Below, one piece after another: positions 1-9,318 of a stretch of 64,000 bases of DNA. Each line of letters starts with the position of its first letter. Within the stretch, counting starts at the first letter, position 1. Both the position numbers and the translations under genes were made by a program. Origin of the DNA: a bacterium (Candidatus Blackallbacteria) CG13_big_fil_rev_8_21_14_2_50_49_14 (GTDB lineage: Bacteria > Cyanobacteriota > Sericytochromatia > UBA7694); NCBI GenBank assembly GCA_002783405.1, contig PFGG01000055.1, positions 1-64,000 of the forward strand. The letters run 5' to 3'. The notes under the pieces are model-generated. The model made no database searches. It worked only from the letters and a program-made list of their open reading frames with translations, and was not told the origin of the DNA.

Positions 1-1433
1 AAACTTAAATCGCACCCCGAATCTCGTGATTCAAGGTGCGAAGAACTTTCATTCTGAACTACTGTTTGAGTCGGGGCACCCAAGACCTCATCGCAGGGGC
101 CAATCGGCTCAAAGCGCAGGCGATAGTGCCGCTTACGCGCAATATCAAGACACCAGGCTTCAAATTCAGCCCGGCTCCATTCAAAGCGGTGATCACTGTG
201 GCGAAAACTACCGGCTGGCAAAAGAGGGAAAAGCGCATTGTATTCGGCATTGGGAGTGGTCAAAACCACATATTCTGGTTGCAGATCTTCAAAAATCACC
301 TGGGTGAAAGCCTCCAGGCGAAAGGGTTCCAAATGCTCCATGACTTCAACGGCCACCACCGCTTCAACCCCCTGCAAACGCCGATCGCGATAGACCAGAG
401 AGCCCTGAAACAAGGCAAGACGCTCTTGCTGTTTTTCACTGAAACGCTCGGTATGCAGACGGCGGGAAGCCTTTTCAAGACTGCGGGAAGACACATCCAT
501 GCCGATGATTTTCTTGAGAGACGCCTGCTGCCAAAGCAATTGCAAAAGCTGGCCCTCGCCACAGCCCAAATCAGCCGCAGAAGCCACCCCCGACTGGGCA
601 ATAACCTCGGCCACCCGCTCCAGGCGCCGTTGATTCAGGCTGAGCGGCTGTTCAAGCGCCTCTTCCTGCGATTGTTTTTTTTGCCCCTCAAAAGCCATAG
701 GCTCTTCCTGCAGGCGCTGCAGAGCCAAATCGGTTAATCGCTTCTGATGGCGCAGATAACGCCGGGTGATCAACTCACAGGCAGGATGAGCGGAAAGCCA
801 GCCCTCGCCACGCTTGAGCAGTTTTTCAACTTCTTCTGGCCCAATAAAATAGTGTTTGTCGTTATCCAGCACTGGCAAAAGCACGTAAAGATGGGTCAGC
901 AGGGCACTGAGATGCAGTGTATGACTTAATTCCAAGGTGTAGTAGGGGCTTTCTCCCCATTCCGGGAAACGGGGTTCAAGCGGGTGACGCGTAATCGTGA
1001 GCTGATAGCCCAAGGGGGCAAACAGGGCCTCAAGTAAACCCGGCCCGCCCCGGCTGGCCACCACTGAAAGTTTGGCGGTCAGCGGAATGGGAAGATCCGC
1101 CAGCAAGGGCTTTTCACGGCAGCGCCCATTCAGGGCCGACCCCAAAACCTGTGCTATCGCCACGCTCATAAACGAAGAGGCCACATAGGGCCGATCATTG
1201 ACATACTGCCCCAGGGCAAAACCTTCCCAGGCAGGGTTGTGCTCACGCACCTGTCCAATCGGGTCAATATCCAGCACCAGGGCCAAAGTACAGCGCTCTT
1301 CACTGACTTCGGGATAAAAAACATGCACCTGCCCGAAAGAAACGTCAAAATGCTGCACCCGTGCAGGATTTTTGTGCATCAGATAGCCCAAATCCGTCGC
1401 CGGAGCATGGGTCGTGGTCAGGGTCAGAAGCAT
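1..1433 (-). CDS. hen1: 3'-terminal RNA ribose 2'-O-methyltransferase Hen1 (3' end cut by window edge)
   Basis: Methylates the 2'-OH of the terminal ribose of cleaved RNA in the bacterial Pnkp/Hen1 RNA-repair system. The frame is open from the ATG at 1433 to the window edge (477 codons). The start MLLTLTTTHAPATDLGYL is typical of the family. The N-terminal half is the bacterial Hen1-specific domain. The C-terminal half is a SAM methyltransferase with motif I ADLGCGEGQ (about residues 287-295). The expected metal ligands are visible: E363, E366 and H367 in VEVMEH, and H412/H415 in RHSDHRFEW. After the conserved GAPTQ the frame does not stop where the family usually ends but continues at least 22 residues to the edge. 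A pnkp partner would be expected just outside the window, but this cannot be seen. Confidence 0.93.
   Translation of the reverse strand, partial: MLLTLTTTHAPATDLGYLMHKNPARVQHFDVSFGQVHVFYPEVSEERCTLALVLDIDPIGQVREHNPAWEGFALGQYVNDRPYVASSFMSVAIAQVLGSALNGRCREKPLLADLPIPLTAKLSVVASRGGPGLLEALFAPLGYQLTITRHPLEPRFPEWGESPYYTLELSHTLHLSALLTHLYVLLPVLDNDKHYFIGPEEVEKLLKRGEGWLSAHPACELITRRYLRHQKRLTDLALQRLQEEPMAFEGQKKQSQEEALEQPLSLNQRRLERVAEVIAQSGVASAADLGCGEGQLLQLLWQQASLKKIIGMDVSSRSLEKASRRLHTERFSEKQQERLALFQGSLVYRDRRLQGVEAVVAVEVMEHLEPFRLEAFTQVIFEDLQPEYVVLTTPNAEYNALFPLLPAGSFRHSDHRFEWSRAEFEAWCLDIARKRHYRLRFEPIGPCDEVLGAPTQTVVQNESSSHLESRDSGCDLS
11..40. repeat. Imperfect 13-bp inverted repeat at the hen1 3' end
   Basis: The arms cgcaccccgaatc and gattcaaggtgcg surround a 4-base loop and pair at 11 of 13 positions, with G-T wobble at the other two. 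It lies inside the open hen1 frame close to where the protein family normally ends. It may be part of a terminator or translational-coupling hairpin, or chance. The window edge prevents a judgement. Confidence 0.35.
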
Positions 1434-1631
1434 CGGGGTCTTTTCCTTTGCAAGATCTTCGTTTTTATCATACCCCTCTTGGGGGCAGGAATCCAAGCAG
1501 AGCCGTTTTTACCTTTTTCACAAAAACTTTTGTGCTTTTTCTGCCCTGAGCGAAAAGATCCGCAAAACAGGGTTAGAACTGCTTTTTCTTGAAATCGACA
1601 CATTACACCGCATAAAAGCCTATCTTTGTCA

Positions 1632-1664
1632 ATCCCCCAATGGGGGATGGGAATCAGTTTTTTT
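1632..1664 (+). terminator. Hairpin plus T-run in the leader of the first lipoprotein gene
   Basis: A perfect 7-bp stem, atccccc/gggggat with a 3-base loop (1632-1648), is followed after 8 bases by a run of eight T (about 1657-1664). This looks like an intrinsic terminator, but no + strand gene ends just upstream, and the lipoprotein gene starts 44 bases after it. It could therefore be a leader attenuator or the end of an unseen small RNA. The rest of the 1434-1707 gap is AT-rich and should hold the divergent promoters. Confidence 0.4.
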
Positions 1665-1707
1665 ATTTGGTATAACCAATAGAAATGGGCCAATAAAGGG
1701 AAAACAC

Positions 1708-2751
1708 GTGATTAAGCGTGCATTTTGTGCATCTTCAAAAAAATTATCTTTTGCACTGAGCAGATACTCTCTTCTTTTCTGCTTAGGTTTGGGCTGTATG
1801 GCCTGTCAAGTAACTCCACCCCCAATAAACAACAGGGTTCCAAACCAAGTACAGGAAGCAAAACTAAGCCCTGCTCAAGCCACCCCCTCGCCACCTGCAA
1901 AAACCTTGTTTGTTCGGGGGACTGCCCCCATCCCAAACAAACCAGAATCGCCAGTTCCTACAAAATTCCCCCCGACACAAGCCAGTGTGCTTCCTGCTCT
2001 AAAAATCAGCAGCCCCCCAGCAAGTAAAGGTTCTTCGGATAATAGTACAAGCTCTTCGAGTAATAGCATAGGAAATCCAGGCTCTGTCAGCATCTCCCCA
2101 GTCAACCCAGCTCCCCCGGCAACTCCTCAACCCCGGCCTTCACAGCCTCAGATTCTCTCGGTTCTGCTCAAGGGCCAAGAAATCATGGGACCTGAGGCTT
2201 TGGGAGCCATTCAAGCCAACTATTCGGGCAAGGAAATCGTTCTCACTCTCACAGGATTTTTTCCGGGAGTTCTTAGCAATACCGAAGTTTATCTCGACAA
2301 TGAGATTTCACTTGAATTGGTTTCAAGCAGTCAGACGGAAATTCAGGCACGTTTCAATACCCGCAATATTCCAGATCTTTATCTGGTGGGCAATCAACAC
2401 ACTTTGAGCGTGTTTTTGCCTAGCCAAACCCTCAAGGTTCAAGTCAGAGTGGGGCCTCCAGAGCAAAGCCAGAACTTGGCTCCCCAGATTCTCAGTGTGA
2501 GTGTGCAACGGGATAGCGAGAATCAGCCCGAAAACATTTTGATCAAGGGGCAAAACCTAATGCTGAACTCACTTTTCGCACAGGTCACTTTGGATGGCCA
2601 AATACTGGAGACCTTTGAAAGTGGGTTTGAAGAGCAAGATACACGCCTTTTGCTGGGCTTGCCTGAAGACGGAGATTTCTCACCCGGCATGTCACATCGT
2701 CTGAGCTATATCTCTCCTTTTGGGATCAGTATTTATGAATTTAAAAGTTAA
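1708..2751 (+). CDS. Lipoprotein with Ser/Pro-rich linker and IPT/TIG-like repeats
   Basis: Predicted exported lipoprotein of 347 residues. The open frame extends upstream to 1414, but that part reads like non-coding sequence. The GTG at 1708, preceded by an aaaggg ribosome site, gives a proper signal peptide: a basic start, a hydrophobic stretch, then cysteines in LGCMAC that can serve as the lipidation site. A Pro/Ser/Thr linker follows (about residues 35-145, with the Ser/Asn-rich part SSDNSTSSSSNS). The C-terminal 200 residues look like two beta-sandwich repeats of IPT/TIG type (QILSVLLKGQEIMG and QILSVSVQRDSEN mark the two starts). It is the first gene of a run of four exported proteins. 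Partners and ligand are unknown. Confidence 0.75.
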   Translation: MIKRAFCASSKKLSFALSRYSLLFCLGLGCMACQVTPPPINNRVPNQVQEAKLSPAQATPSPPAKTLFVRGTAPIPNKPESPVPTKFPPTQASVLPALKISSPPASKGSSDNSTSSSSNSIGNPGSVSISPVNPAPPATPQPRPSQPQILSVLLKGQEIMGPEALGAIQANYSGKEIVLTLTGFFPGVLSNTEVYLDNEISLELVSSSQTEIQARFNTRNIPDLYLVGNQHTLSVFLPSQTLKVQVRVGPPEQSQNLAPQILSVSVQRDSENQPENILIKGQNLMLNSLFAQVTLDGQILETFESGFEEQDTRLLLGLPEDGDFSPGMSHRLSYISPFGISIYEFKS

Positions 2752-2784
2752 CACTGCAAAAACTTGTCAGGAAGGGATAGAATA

Positions 2785-5700
2785 ATGTTAAGTCTGAAAA
2801 ATTGGGCGGTAATACCTGTGACGCTCGCTATTTTGAGTGCCTGCACCCTTCCCAAGCAAAGCTTGAATACAAGTTGGGCACCGCCTCAAACGGCTTCATC
2901 TTCGACGGGAACACTCACACATGGTCAGCCTTTGGGCGAATTTAAAGGGGATCTCAAACTGGAGATCAACCCGGCTTTGCTTGGAGAAAAATACAAGCAT
3001 TCAAAGCCCTATTCTCTAACTCCTGAAAGCACCTCCTTTCAAATTCTTTCACACAAGCAAAAGGTTTACCCCAAAATAGAATGTGTTCAGACCCTACCTG
3101 ACAAGAGCTATATTGCCTATTTCGGCTATGAAAATTCAAGCTCAGAAGTCATTGAAATTCCGGTTGGCCCACGCAATAAGGTGCTTTTGCCCCGAGGCCC
3201 CAAAGAACATGAATCGGAGCAGCATGATTCCAAAAGCAAAGATGATGAACATAAAGACAATAAAAGCAAAGACTCTAAACCCGAAAGACGAAATGGCTTT
3301 GACCAAGGCCAACCCAGTCGCTTTCAACCGGGTCGTGTAGAGGGCTTTCCCCAGGTTATTTTTTCGATTCCCTTCAGCAAAGGGCAAGTTTCATGGATAC
3401 TCAACGGAAAGAGTGCTGTTGCCTCAAAGCGCAGCAAAACCTGCCCTGTTATCCCCACACCCACTCCTGAACCCTCTGCCACGCCCACGCCAGAACCGAC
3501 TCCGACCCCAACGGCAGAACCCACACCCACACCTGTCCCTACCCCCAGTGATGTGGCCTTTGATCCTGCTGACCCCAGCAGTTTAGGTGATTTGTTCCCC
3601 GATGTGCCTGGCAATAAAAATCTTCCCCAACCCGAAACCAGCGAAAGCTTTATTCTGCTCAATGACCATCTCCCAGAGCCTGTGGCAGCTGGGCATGTGG
3701 CCTTGCAACTGGCTGATCCTGTCGCTCAAAATCTACAGTCCCTGCTGCAGGAATACAATGCGATTCAAGTGACCGAACCGATTAATGGCATGTATTTTAT
3801 TCAACCTGATATGACCCGTGTCGATGTCAGCACCTTGGCCGATAATCTGCGCACCCTCAACGGCATGGCCAGTTCGCCGGATCAGGTTGTGACCTATGGG
3901 GCCTTTGGCAATCTTGAAGCAGCAAAAACCCTGGCCTTTGCAACGGCCATGGCCCTTGATCCACGGGTTAAAAGTGTGGGTTTTGATCCTGTGCTGGAAT
4001 TGGCCAGTGGGGTGACTACTCAGGAGCAGACTGATGCAACATATGTGGCGGGTGGAAATGTGCCTCTTGTTCCTTCAGCCCAAAATTCCTGGTGGCTCAA
4101 TGAACGCTCTACTTGGATTACCCATGCTTGGGAGTATTCACTTGGATATAATTTGAGTTTGAATCGACCGATCAATATCGGTGTAATTGATGGGGGATTC
4201 TCAGGAATGAAGTATCATTCCGAAAAAGGCAGAGATTTTGAGAACCAAATTCTTTGGTATGAAGGCGGGTATATAAAAGAAGGAAAAATCACCCCTTGGG
4301 ATGATGCCGCTATTCAAGCAGAAGAAAACCTCAATACGCCAATAAAGCCAACAGGTGGACATAATAGAACTTCTAGCCATGGCACTGCCGCAGCCTCAAC
4401 CATTGCCGCAAGATTTAATAATGGGGTGGGGATTGCGGGTGTGGCTCCCTACTCGAAAATAATACCGATTAAAGTAGGTCTAAATCCAACCGCGACAAGA
4501 GAGTTTGATGCCCCTTACTCACATGTTCTCGCCGGAATTCAGTATCTGGCCAGTAAAACCTATCCTCCTGTAGATATTGTGAATATTTCAATAACCAGAG
4601 GCTCTGCTGATTCTTATATCTATGATTATTTTGATAAGGTTATTAATCAAGAATCCTGGCTTAAACCTTCTCAAAACTTAATTCGCACCTTAAGCCAAGC
4701 TCCGCAGCGTATGGTTTTTATCAACGCAGCAGGAAATACAAACTACGATGCAAAATTAGCTTTGCCCAGTAGTATCCTTTTTCCTGAAATGATAACAGTG
4801 GGTGCTTTAATGGATGATCCTACCATGGCAACTGTTCCGATTGAGAGTGAAGCGATCAATTTAAGGCGCACGCATGTTTTTGCAAGTGACAGTGATTATA
4901 ACAAAAGCATTAAAATAGGATCAAATTACGGAAACAATGTAACCGTTTGGGCTCCTGGCTTTCGCATGTTAGGTTTGTCTCCGCTATATATACATTCAAA
5001 AGATGTGTCTCAACCTGTCTTAACTGACTTGCAAGATTGGGACCTGACCAGTGCCGCAACCCCTGTGGTTGCTGGAATTGCGGCATTGATGAAGGCGATA
5101 GATATTAATCTAACGGGTGCAGATATTAAACAAAGGCTTTTAGACACAGCCAGAACCCATACGTATCAAGATGATTATTTGCGTGTGAATCCTCTTTTTG
5201 CTGTTCAATTGCCGTCAAGTATAGACAGCGGCTGTAAAGTTTTAAACTATAATCTCAGTTGTGGCAATCGCTACTCTGATACCTTAACCATTAAAGCTAT
5301 CAATGGTTTAAATGCTGTAAGATCACTGACAGCCAATACGGCACAAACTTTTCACGGTGTTTTGGTTCCCTACGATGGAATGAATGGCTATGGTTTTCGC
5401 TTAGAAAATACCAGCCAAAATATTGCCTATAATTTATTTGCAAGTGACAGTGGCGATTTGAGTGGGTATCAGGCCGAATATACCAATTCAGCCGGTGAAT
5501 TGGCTTATATTCCGTTGGGGCAATTGCGCGAACAATTTTACCCTTCGGCTCCAGAGGCAGATGTAACAGGATGGGTTGTACCCGATACAGATCGCATCCA
5601 AATCCTCAAAATTCGTTGGCTGCCCAATGAAAATACAGTTCCCTCTCCTACACCGACTCCTGCTCCAACACCAACACCAGATCTTTCTACAATTTCCCAG

Positions 5701-6702
5701 ATTCCAGCAAGATGGTGGGTGAGGGCATTTAATGTCAATGATCGTGTGAATGTACTTGTTAATGATGAACATTACCCTATTTTCGGACTTGGTTTTAATG
5801 GTGCACAAGTACAAGAAATCACTCATTTATTAAACCCGTATCCGCAAAAAAATAAAGTCCGATTCCAGACTTTTAACGACACAAATGCTACAGAAGGTAC
5901 AGCTTGGGGCTTTGAGCTTATTTGTCTTTGTCCTGGCCGAAATGGCCCAACTCTTGACGCAGGAAACTTAACACCACAAATAATCTATCACGATGTTCAT
6001 GGAATCGCAGAAAATCCTGATCGACATCCTGCAAGAAGAGGTAATCCAACTTTGGGATTGGTTTATGATCAGGCTATTTATTTTTATAAAAATGGTATTT
6101 TTCCGTCAAACACAACCTATTCATTAAGCACTTTAAATGTAAGTGATCAGATGGAAATCGAGCTAAATAGACCAAACATAGGTTCTCAGCTCATATTGGA
6201 ACATGATTATACGGAAGATTATACAAAAAACATGGATTTAACACCTCTTTTAAAAACAAATGCAGAAAGAAATAGTTTTCGAACCATTGTAAATCATGGC
6301 TCAAAATGCAGACCTTATACATCAATGCCCAACTATACTTATGGAGTGGAAATATACAATATGACAATAGATGGCCAAGAGCTTGTATTTCGGCATAGGG
6401 ACGGAGAAAAAGAAAATCTTGATCTATATCCAGCGGGTGCACATTTTAACAAGGAAGCCTATCTCCCTGATTATGCCCGTGGTGTTATAGACGCAGCCAT
6501 AGCTTGTACTCCTGGAGCAGCAGAAGATGATTCAATCACAGGTGAGAATGGAGATCCGCTTTATTCTTATAATTTGTTGAGCTATCCTTTTTATTCAACT
6601 ACTAGACTTTACAATACAAACGAAATGAATATCCATTTCAATGCATTTCCAGTTCCTTTTGATCTCGAAAAAGAACAATTTTTTATGTACTTATGGCCAT
6701 GA
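2785..6702 (+). CDS. Large subtilisin-family (S8) serine protease lipoprotein
   Basis: Predicted surface or periplasmic protease of 1305 residues. The ATG at 2785 has a good ribosome site (caggaaggga) and is preferred to the TTG at 2764. The signal peptide ends in the lipobox LSAC. The order is: N-terminal domain, a charged Lys/Asp/Glu/His stretch (about 145-180), a Thr-Pro linker (about 222-255), a propeptide-like region, then the S8 domain. The catalytic triad is visible: D469 in VIDGG, H532 in SSHGTAAAS and S756 in TSAATPVVAG, plus oxyanion-hole N651 in NAAGNTN. A second Pro-Thr linker (about 953-965) leads to a C-terminal domain of about 340 residues that I do not recognise. The usual GTSMA reads LTSAA, which should still be active. 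Base composition is clearly AT-richer from about 4090 onward. Confidence 0.9.
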   Translation: MLSLKNWAVIPVTLAILSACTLPKQSLNTSWAPPQTASSSTGTLTHGQPLGEFKGDLKLEINPALLGEKYKHSKPYSLTPESTSFQILSHKQKVYPKIECVQTLPDKSYIAYFGYENSSSEVIEIPVGPRNKVLLPRGPKEHESEQHDSKSKDDEHKDNKSKDSKPERRNGFDQGQPSRFQPGRVEGFPQVIFSIPFSKGQVSWILNGKSAVASKRSKTCPVIPTPTPEPSATPTPEPTPTPTAEPTPTPVPTPSDVAFDPADPSSLGDLFPDVPGNKNLPQPETSESFILLNDHLPEPVAAGHVALQLADPVAQNLQSLLQEYNAIQVTEPINGMYFIQPDMTRVDVSTLADNLRTLNGMASSPDQVVTYGAFGNLEAAKTLAFATAMALDPRVKSVGFDPVLELASGVTTQEQTDATYVAGGNVPLVPSAQNSWWLNERSTWITHAWEYSLGYNLSLNRPINIGVIDGGFSGMKYHSEKGRDFENQILWYEGGYIKEGKITPWDDAAIQAEENLNTPIKPTGGHNRTSSHGTAAASTIAARFNNGVGIAGVAPYSKIIPIKVGLNPTATREFDAPYSHVLAGIQYLASKTYPPVDIVNISITRGSADSYIYDYFDKVINQESWLKPSQNLIRTLSQAPQRMVFINAAGNTNYDAKLALPSSILFPEMITVGALMDDPTMATVPIESEAINLRRTHVFASDSDYNKSIKIGSNYGNNVTVWAPGFRMLGLSPLYIHSKDVSQPVLTDLQDWDLTSAATPVVAGIAALMKAIDINLTGADIKQRLLDTARTHTYQDDYLRVNPLFAVQLPSSIDSGCKVLNYNLSCGNRYSDTLTIKAINGLNAVRSLTANTAQTFHGVLVPYDGMNGYGFRLENTSQNIAYNLFASDSGDLSGYQAEYTNSAGELAYIPLGQLREQFYPSAPEADVTGWVVPDTDRIQILKIRWLPNENTVPSPTPTPAPTPTPDLSTISQIPARWWVRAFNVNDRVNVLVNDEHYPIFGLGFNGAQVQEITHLLNPYPQKNKVRFQTFNDTNATEGTAWGFELICLCPGRNGPTLDAGNLTPQIIYHDVHGIAENPDRHPARRGNPTLGLVYDQAIYFYKNGIFPSNTTYSLSTLNVSDQMEIELNRPNIGSQLILEHDYTEDYTKNMDLTPLLKTNAERNSFRTIVNHGSKCRPYTSMPNYTYGVEIYNMTIDGQELVFRHRDGEKENLDLYPAGAHFNKEAYLPDYARGVIDAAIACTPGAAEDDSITGENGDPLYSYNLLSYPFYSTTRLYNTNEMNIHFNAFPVPFDLEKEQFFMYLWP
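3450..3552 (+). repeat. Thr-Pro linker low-complexity repeat
   Basis: Short degenerate repeats of ccnacn encode alternating Pro-Thr/Pro-Glu (for example PTPEPTPTPTAEPTPTP) within the S8 protease. The same kind of linker recurs in several other lipoproteins of this window. Confidence 0.8.
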
Positions 6703-8768
6703 AAAAATCAAAAAAATGGCCCTTCATTCGAATATGCAAATATACGCTACTATTTGCAACCTTAACGGCTTGTCAGCTTCAAGATTTTGTTTCAAGACAA
6801 CCGCCTATAGAGGTTTCTTCTCTACCGGTTAAAGTCTCACCTCAAAATCCATCTACTCCATCTCCTTCTTCAACAATAAAAGCAACAGCCTTGCCCTCAC
6901 CTTCGCCTGGTGTCGCTGTCTTACCAACAGCTATACCTATGCCAACACCCTCTCCGTCTCCTTCAGTATCTCCATCCACACCATTCCCTTCACCCTCAGC
7001 GAGCAGCTTGAGCGAATGCCCTGTAGTAGATATAGGCTTCGAAACCTGCGCCGCTTTTTATGGATTTGTCTATGATATAAACAATAAAACAGTTGAAAAT
7101 GCAAAAATTGATCTGTACAAGCTAAAAAATAACTATGAAATATCTTTTTATAAATCAACCTATTCAAATCAAAGTGGAGCATACGGTTTTCCAAGAATTG
7201 TTGATGACCATTATGTTTTAAAGGTCAGCAAAGAGGGTTATGCTACGCGCTTATTTAAATATTTCGGTCTCACAGGGTATCCTAAAGACAATATAGACTT
7301 TGGAGGAGATGGTTCTCAATCTTCGCATCACCCAGAACTCTTTCTAGATAACAGTCCGGAGGTGATTGAAAATAAAATCATTCACAATCAAGCTAATCCC
7401 GGCACACCTACTTTCGCGCTTACATTTAATGAGCCTGTGGATAAAAAATCCATCGAAGAGAAAATAGGTATTTATGCTGCGTCCACTTTTTTTACGGAGC
7501 TGATATATCCTTCTACTTATGGGGGAGCATATATTAAAGACTCTCCATTAATTACTTCCTGCGGTTCAAGTACCTTTGAACAATGCTTAGTTATAAAGCC
7601 TGAGAATTTGACTTTTTTCTGGAGTTCAGATCTAAGCCAAGTGACTATATCATTTAAACCTGGTTTTCAACTGCCTTTAACAAAGCAGAATGCGCTAGCA
7701 AATTCTCGTAGTGTCTTTGGAATTGCTTTTTTTGATCCTGTAAGTCAAAATCGAACCATTTATGATCTTGATGGGAATGGACGAACATCTAAACATTTTA
7801 ATTTTCAACCTGATTATGCTGGACCGTTTCTTCAAGTGCCAAATATTTCAACCGCGCCAATCAAAGACATAAGTGTTTGGGGATACCAATATTCGTTGAC
7901 GGACGATTTCCCCCCCCGCCTGCTCTCACTCCAACCGATTGAAGCCTCACTACGCTTGAACTTCAGCGAAATTATGGCGATTCAGACCTATAAATACCTG
8001 ATCGCGGGCGGAATGATCGACATGCTCCCCCCTGGTTTGCCTGGCAGTGAAACCCGTTCGCCTGCCGAGTATCCGGGTAATCTGGGCAATGTCACAGGCC
8101 GCAAGACCGCTGCCAATTACCAGCTCAAACTGGAACGAGTAGGCGCAACAGTTTTTCAAACTACTTGGAAAGCCCTGGGTGGTGAAACCCGCTACGACAG
8201 CGAGGATCCAAGCCGCCAGAGCGTGCGCCTGTATCCTCCGCATAGCACCCAGGCTGTGAATGGCTTTTACCCAGCTTTCAGTGCAGTCAGTACCACTGCT
8301 GTTAATGCTGGCTTTGGCCAAGGCAGCAATACCGGTCAAAGCTGGATCCTGCGTTGGCAGGGCATCAGCAATAAGGGCGAAGTAGGAGCGGTGCATGAGG
8401 TCAATCTGGCAGGCAATGCCCTCTATACAGCCAGCGAATGGGCCAATCAGCTGCAATTGGCTCTCCAGGCCAGCAGCTCTGGCGAGGGCAATTGGCAGGT
8501 TCAGGCCAGTGCCGATGGCAGCCAGCTTCAACTCAAACTGGCAAGTGAAAGTGGGGAGTTTATTGGTTGGAAGCTGGTCAGTATCAGCTCTCCCAGTGCT
8601 GCTTTTCCCAGTACCTTGAGCACCCCCAGCCAAAACTGGGCTGCCCATACCGATTGGAAATGGTGGCAAGCAGGCGACAAACTCAGTATCGAGGTGATCA
8701 ATCCCATCTTTGACCCCGCAGGCAATTCAATCGACCCCAACGCCAAAACCGCATCAATGTCACTTTGA
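6699..8768 (+). CDS. Lipoprotein with CarboxypepD_reg-like and Ig-like domains
   Basis: Predicted exported lipoprotein of about 689 residues. The ATG at 6699 overlaps the protease stop (ATGA), pointing to translational coupling; an ATG six bases earlier is the alternative. The signal peptide ends in LTAC. A Ser/Pro/Thr linker follows (to about residue 105). Next comes a segment resembling a carboxypeptidase regulatory-like domain (FYGFVYDINNKTVENAKIDL, later GAYGFPRIVDDHYVLKVSKE). Then there are probable Ig-like/SbsA-type domains (FALTFNEPVDKKSIEEKIGI). The last 270 residues contain a module that also makes up most of the next gene product (NYQLKLERVG...TWKALGGETRYDSEDPS...GDKLSIEVINP). Composition changes sharply near 7905, from AT-rich to GC-rich, inside the gene. 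Confidence 0.75.
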   Translation: MKKSKKWPFIRICKYTLLFATLTACQLQDFVSRQPPIEVSSLPVKVSPQNPSTPSPSSTIKATALPSPSPGVAVLPTAIPMPTPSPSPSVSPSTPFPSPSASSLSECPVVDIGFETCAAFYGFVYDINNKTVENAKIDLYKLKNNYEISFYKSTYSNQSGAYGFPRIVDDHYVLKVSKEGYATRLFKYFGLTGYPKDNIDFGGDGSQSSHHPELFLDNSPEVIENKIIHNQANPGTPTFALTFNEPVDKKSIEEKIGIYAASTFFTELIYPSTYGGAYIKDSPLITSCGSSTFEQCLVIKPENLTFFWSSDLSQVTISFKPGFQLPLTKQNALANSRSVFGIAFFDPVSQNRTIYDLDGNGRTSKHFNFQPDYAGPFLQVPNISTAPIKDISVWGYQYSLTDDFPPRLLSLQPIEASLRLNFSEIMAIQTYKYLIAGGMIDMLPPGLPGSETRSPAEYPGNLGNVTGRKTAANYQLKLERVGATVFQTTWKALGGETRYDSEDPSRQSVRLYPPHSTQAVNGFYPAFSAVSTTAVNAGFGQGSNTGQSWILRWQGISNKGEVGAVHEVNLAGNALYTASEWANQLQLALQASSSGEGNWQVQASADGSQLQLKLASESGEFIGWKLVSISSPSAAFPSTLSTPSQNWAAHTDWKWWQAGDKLSIEVINPIFDPAGNSIDPNAKTASMSL

Positions 8769-8779
8769 AAGGAAACACC

Positions 8780-9310
8780 ATGAAAACAAAATTTGCAATC
8801 CTATCTGCTTTGCTCTGTCTTGTTTCAACCCTGCCCGCTCAATCGGTATCACCCCTTCAACTTAAACAAATCTTTGTAGCAACCGCTGAAAACAGCTTTG
8901 TCAAAGGGGATACGATTACCTTACAGTTTAACCAGCCCATGAACCGGGCCAATTGGGTTGATGGCCGTATCTCTCACAGTGCCCAAACCACCCCCAAAGC
9001 ACCGGCCGGTTATAGCGAACCCGCAGGCAGTCAGAGTGCGGTCAATGCCGCACGCAACTATACGGTCAAAATTACACCTGGCCCAGGCTCGAAAACACAT
9101 GCTTATACAGGAACTTGGGCCAGCTTGGGGGGAACCGCTCTTTATGAGCCCCAGGATTCCAGTATTGTCTATCTTTTGCCCCCCAACCCCCGCACTCAAG
9201 TCTTTGCCCCCGGCGATCAGGTCGAACTCATTGCAGTCAATACCCTGACCAGCCCCGATGGCACAGTCATTGACCCATCTAAGCTTCAGCACAAGGCTCC
9301 AGCCAGTTAA
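8780..9310 (+). CDS. Small secreted protein, paralogue of the preceding lipoprotein's C-terminal module
   Basis: 176 residues. The ATG at 8780 has an aaagga ribosome site 7 bases upstream; a TTG at 8765 is less likely. A signal peptide ends near LPAQS with no lipobox, so the mature protein should be released to the periplasm or outside. The body (SPLQLKQIFVATAENSFVKG, LQFNQPMN, NYTVKITPGPG, TWASLGGTALYEPQDSS, GDQVELIAVN, GTVIDPS) aligns by eye, segment by segment, with the C-terminus of the gene before it. This suggests duplication of a beta-sandwich (Ig-like) module. It is the last gene of the exported-protein block. Function unknown. Confidence 0.75.
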   Translation: MKTKFAILSALLCLVSTLPAQSVSPLQLKQIFVATAENSFVKGDTITLQFNQPMNRANWVDGRISHSAQTTPKAPAGYSEPAGSQSAVNAARNYTVKITPGPGSKTHAYTGTWASLGGTALYEPQDSSIVYLLPPNPRTQVFAPGDQVELIAVNTLTSPDGTVIDPSKLQHKAPAS

Positions 9311-9318
9311 TTAACTTC

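Noticed and set aside
36-737. Long + strand frame opposite hen1
   Set aside because: It is the antisense shadow of the hen1 frame, with no ribosome site and biased composition; hen1 motifs on the minus strand are clear.
1414-1707. Upstream extension of the first lipoprotein frame
   Set aside because: The extension overlaps hen1 and its leader, and only the GTG at 1708 gives a signal peptide and ribosome site.
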